Source: HdN1 sp964473645
GTDB lineage: Bacteria > Pseudomonadota > Gammaproteobacteria > Pseudomonadales > Ketobacteraceae
Direction of reading: 5' to 3'
Assembly: GCA_964473645.1 (NCBI GenBank)
Contig: CAYYPW010000017.1
Location: 1-64,000, forward strand
Length of the DNA stretch: 64,000 bases
The notes beneath the pieces were generated by a model. It was not told where the DNA came from. It saw only the letters and a program-made list of their open reading frames with translations, and ran no database searches. The position numbers were made by a program, and so were the translations under genes. Positions 62,901-64,000 of this stretch are shown piece after piece. The stretch's first letter is position 1, and every line of letters starts with the position of its first letter.

Positions 62901-63843
62901 CTAGAAGTGGCTGGCGCGTGGGGTGCAGGTAGGGCAGTGCAGCACGCATTTTGTGGACGCAATCCTCCCAATCGTTTTGATCAGCAACGGCCAAATGCCA
63001 GCGAATACGCCATTCGCCATTGCAATAAGGGCCTCGCCAGCCCGAACTGATCGGCTCGCTGACCTTGCTGTGCACGCGCAGAATGCGATTTTGTTTGTAG
63101 CCGGCCCATTCTGCATCGATGGCCAGTTGTTCTGTGGCCAAGAAGGTTTCGATAGCACGCACGATGCCGTGTTTGGCCACCAAGTAATCCACGGCCAGTT
63201 CATCGAGAGGCTCCTGGTGCGAGAGATTGTAGAAAAATGCCAGCAACAGAATGACCTGATCCGATTCAAACGAGCCTTCCTGTTGATTGTTCTTGAGCCG
63301 TTCGACTGCCTCTTCAAATACGGATTGCCAAGCCGGTTCAGATTTGACGAAATCAGGAATAAAACTGTGGAACAGCTTTTGGTGCAAGTGATTCCACAGC
63401 GTATTGATGTGAGTAGGGATCAGCGTTTTTGGGTATTGTCTTGAAGGAATGGCTAATTCGAGTAGGTCTGGCGGTAGCGCAATAACGTCGTCTGTCAGCC
63501 AAGGGGGCGTGCTTGTGCTGGTAAGCGGGGCAGTGGGGAGAGCATTTTCGAGGGGCTCGTTTGTGGGGGGATTCTCGGAAGGGGGCGTATTAGTGAGGTT
63601 TGGTGCGACAGGTTTGCTGGGCGGTGCGTCGGCTGGCGCGCTGACTTCCACATACCCTTTGCCGGTTTTTTCCTTGATGAGTTTGCCCATGGCCGCCAAG
63701 GCTGCCACGTTGTCGGCAAAGGTCTTGGTTTGCGACTGGCCCTGGGTGCCCAGTTTGCCCCAGCGGAGCTTCAGCTCCTGATTATCCTGCTCCACTTCCC
63801 AAAATTTGTTGGAGTTTCCTTCGCTGAATTCAAAGCGCCGCAT
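59965..63843 (-). CDS. yehI: WGR and DUF4132 protein, YehI-like
   Basis: 1292 residues. The first 80 residues are a WGR domain (LKLRWGKLGTQGQSQTKTF), a nucleic-acid- or PARP-associated module. Residues 90-140 are a Pro/Thr-rich linker. The long middle is HEAT-like and helical, and the C-terminal part has the DUF4132 region (KGAVVPTGRVLGLANKGWRRG, GIWYFTK). The start at ATG 63843 is preceded by GAGGGA; an upstream in-frame ATG at 63954 adds 37 residues that do not belong to the WGR fold. First gene of the operon and homologous by domain order to E. coli YehI/MolR. Confidence 0.88.
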   Translation of the reverse strand: MRRFEFSEGNSNKFWEVEQDNQELKLRWGKLGTQGQSQTKTFADNVAALAAMGKLIKEKTGKGYVEVSAPADAPPSKPVAPNLTNTPPSENPPTNEPLENALPTAPLTSTSTPPWLTDDVIALPPDLLELAIPSRQYPKTLIPTHINTLWNHLHQKLFHSFIPDFVKSEPAWQSVFEEAVERLKNNQQEGSFESDQVILLLAFFYNLSHQEPLDELAVDYLVAKHGIVRAIETFLATEQLAIDAEWAGYKQNRILRVHSKVSEPISSGWRGPYCNGEWRIRWHLAVADQNDWEDCVHKMRAALPYLHPTRQPLLALLLPELPEVSNDLAIALSQTHEHETAAWLQLTATDPQAIKAIEKARNNSYYGGFLNKMPFVVTLVRDRGLDALPVLESVASGDTVGDVLVHMGAPAAVKALARVAGSSKTSLARFSEAIQRWPSAALVAIMEMITSSNKENSLLSASLRQLLSYHEDQYLQLKPYIGAAAQQLAESLLAKQKGPTEVADPADLPRVLANPPWLSARKKAAATISITPLVMTPTEHWSDGTRENALALSDWQSERLRKCTRHAKAMAEEIGFDRIGYRSDKKAFEDMQTRAAHAIEQQNTQALIECWQAFRQSDLAYYYSIDAIAVAHLPDDMAITFWNTLASEPGNGTQYILAKHGLKVLPGLLAALQQRPTQDMEYALPIGAVELAAPAARAYAKLKTVRNVARQWLLRYPEYAACGLIAAAIGKPGEARDCAAIALRLLLANGHEALIMEVADRYQQSEVTTAVRAMLDEDPLERCPTKIPKMPDFWQPRAWSRPLLVSNGKALGDEALEHIGTMLRFPTSEGIYAGIDDLKSACTRDSLANFIWDCFSAWLYAGAPSKEGWAMTALGLLGNDETARRLTPYIRSWPGESQHARAVNGLDVLASIGSDVALMLLNGIAQKVKFKGLQDRAREKIDQIAQARELTTEELEDRLAPDLGLDHQGTLMLDFGPRRFKVGFDETLKPYVRDEQGARLADLPKPKKTDDAALSQAAVEQFKLLKKDARTIAGQQVLRLETAMCSRRRWTPEVFRQYLAEHPLVRHLVQRLVWGVYAVERNANADDADTGNAHENTDAYEKYGGQLLECFRVAEDGSFTTADDDAYALPTGANLRIGIPHALELPSEHAASFGQLFADYELLQPFAQIGRDTYTLTPEEHAQTKLLRWKGAVVPTGRVLGLANKGWRRGDAQDGGGIWYFTKNLGGKKIIELNLDPGIIVGMVDEYPEQTLQEVSVGTPSAWGAVGTEETFTHLDPISASELIRDMESLRA

Positions 63844-63860
63844 AATTCCCTCGGACGTTA

Positions 63861-63880
63861 CTGGGCATGATATTGCCCAG
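63861..63880. promoter_or_regulatory. Palindrome upstream of the yeh-type operon
   Basis: The arms ctgggca (63861-63867) and tgcccag (63874-63880) are perfectly complementary around six bases and lie 17 bases before the start codon, overlapping a weak minus-strand -10-like TATCAT. This is an operator-like position; no regulator is adjacent in the window. Confidence 0.5.
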
Positions 63881-64000
63881 CAATGTAAACAATTGCCTGC
63901 AGGAGAACTGTTAAATTTTTTGCATTTGCGAAGGGCATTCGTTGTTTGACGCAACGTATCTGTCCAGCAAGGGCTGCATCGGGGAACCCTTCCTGCTATA

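Noticed and set aside
1..64000. CRISPR arrays, tRNA, rRNA, insertion sequences
   Set aside because: No regularly spaced identical repeats with unique spacers, no tRNA or rRNA-like sequence and no transposase motif were seen by eye.

Overview
The window looks like a chromosomal stretch from a gammaproteobacterium. The best evidence is the run of an AlgP-like histone-H1-type protein, an FKBP isomerase, AlgQ/Rsd, DsbB and GshA, which recalls the algP-algQ-dsb neighbourhood of Pseudomonas. A LipA-type lipase with its foldase, RlmI, TesA and a ribosome-modulation-factor homologue fit the same picture. I see no rRNA, tRNA, CRISPR array, transposase or phage gene, and the species cannot be named from sequence alone.

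Bases 1-31409 hold a large biosynthesis and export locus. On the left, reading out of the window, is an MMPL/RND transporter. Divergent from it is a tightly packed plus-strand series: a fatty acyl-AMP ligase fused to an ACP, a bimodular PKS (KS-AT-KR-ACP, KS-AT-DH-ER-KR-ACP), a monomodular PKS whose acyltransferase has lost its catalytic serine, and an NRPS-like terminal enzyme (TubC docking - C - acyl-AMP ligase - KR - PCP - TE). Then come an alpha/beta-hydrolase fused to a membrane domain, an outer-membrane beta-barrel and a LolA-like periplasmic protein. Several of these genes overlap at their ends. The inferred logic is activation of a fatty acid, three rounds of ketide extension, joining to a hydroxy- or amino-acyl unit, thioesterase release, and movement across both membranes. 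The FAAL-PKS-MmpL grouping resembles mycobacterial surface-lipid loci, here with outer-membrane parts added.

Bases 31476-35023 are a minus-strand secreted-lipase unit (AraC-type regulator, lipase, lipase foldase). Bases 35307-40520 carry a repeat-built lipoprotein and a small operon: ECF sigma factor, probable anti-sigma, small secreted protein, DUF3106 protein and beta-barrel.

Bases 40564-52895 are mostly core genes (YheS-type ABC-F, AlgP-like, FKBP, AlgQ/Rsd, DsbB, RMF-like, GshA, HDOD, RlmI, TesA) plus two small unknown genes. Bases 52913-63843 are one minus-strand operon matching the uncharacterised E. coli yehI-yehL-yehM-yehP-yehQ set (WGR/DUF4132, MoxR-type AAA+, DUF5682, VWA, SWIM), with a palindrome just upstream of its first gene.

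A recurring feature is short tandem repeats of 12-21 bp, often just upstream of start codons. Two of these arrays repeat a Shine-Dalgarno-like word (GGTGA).
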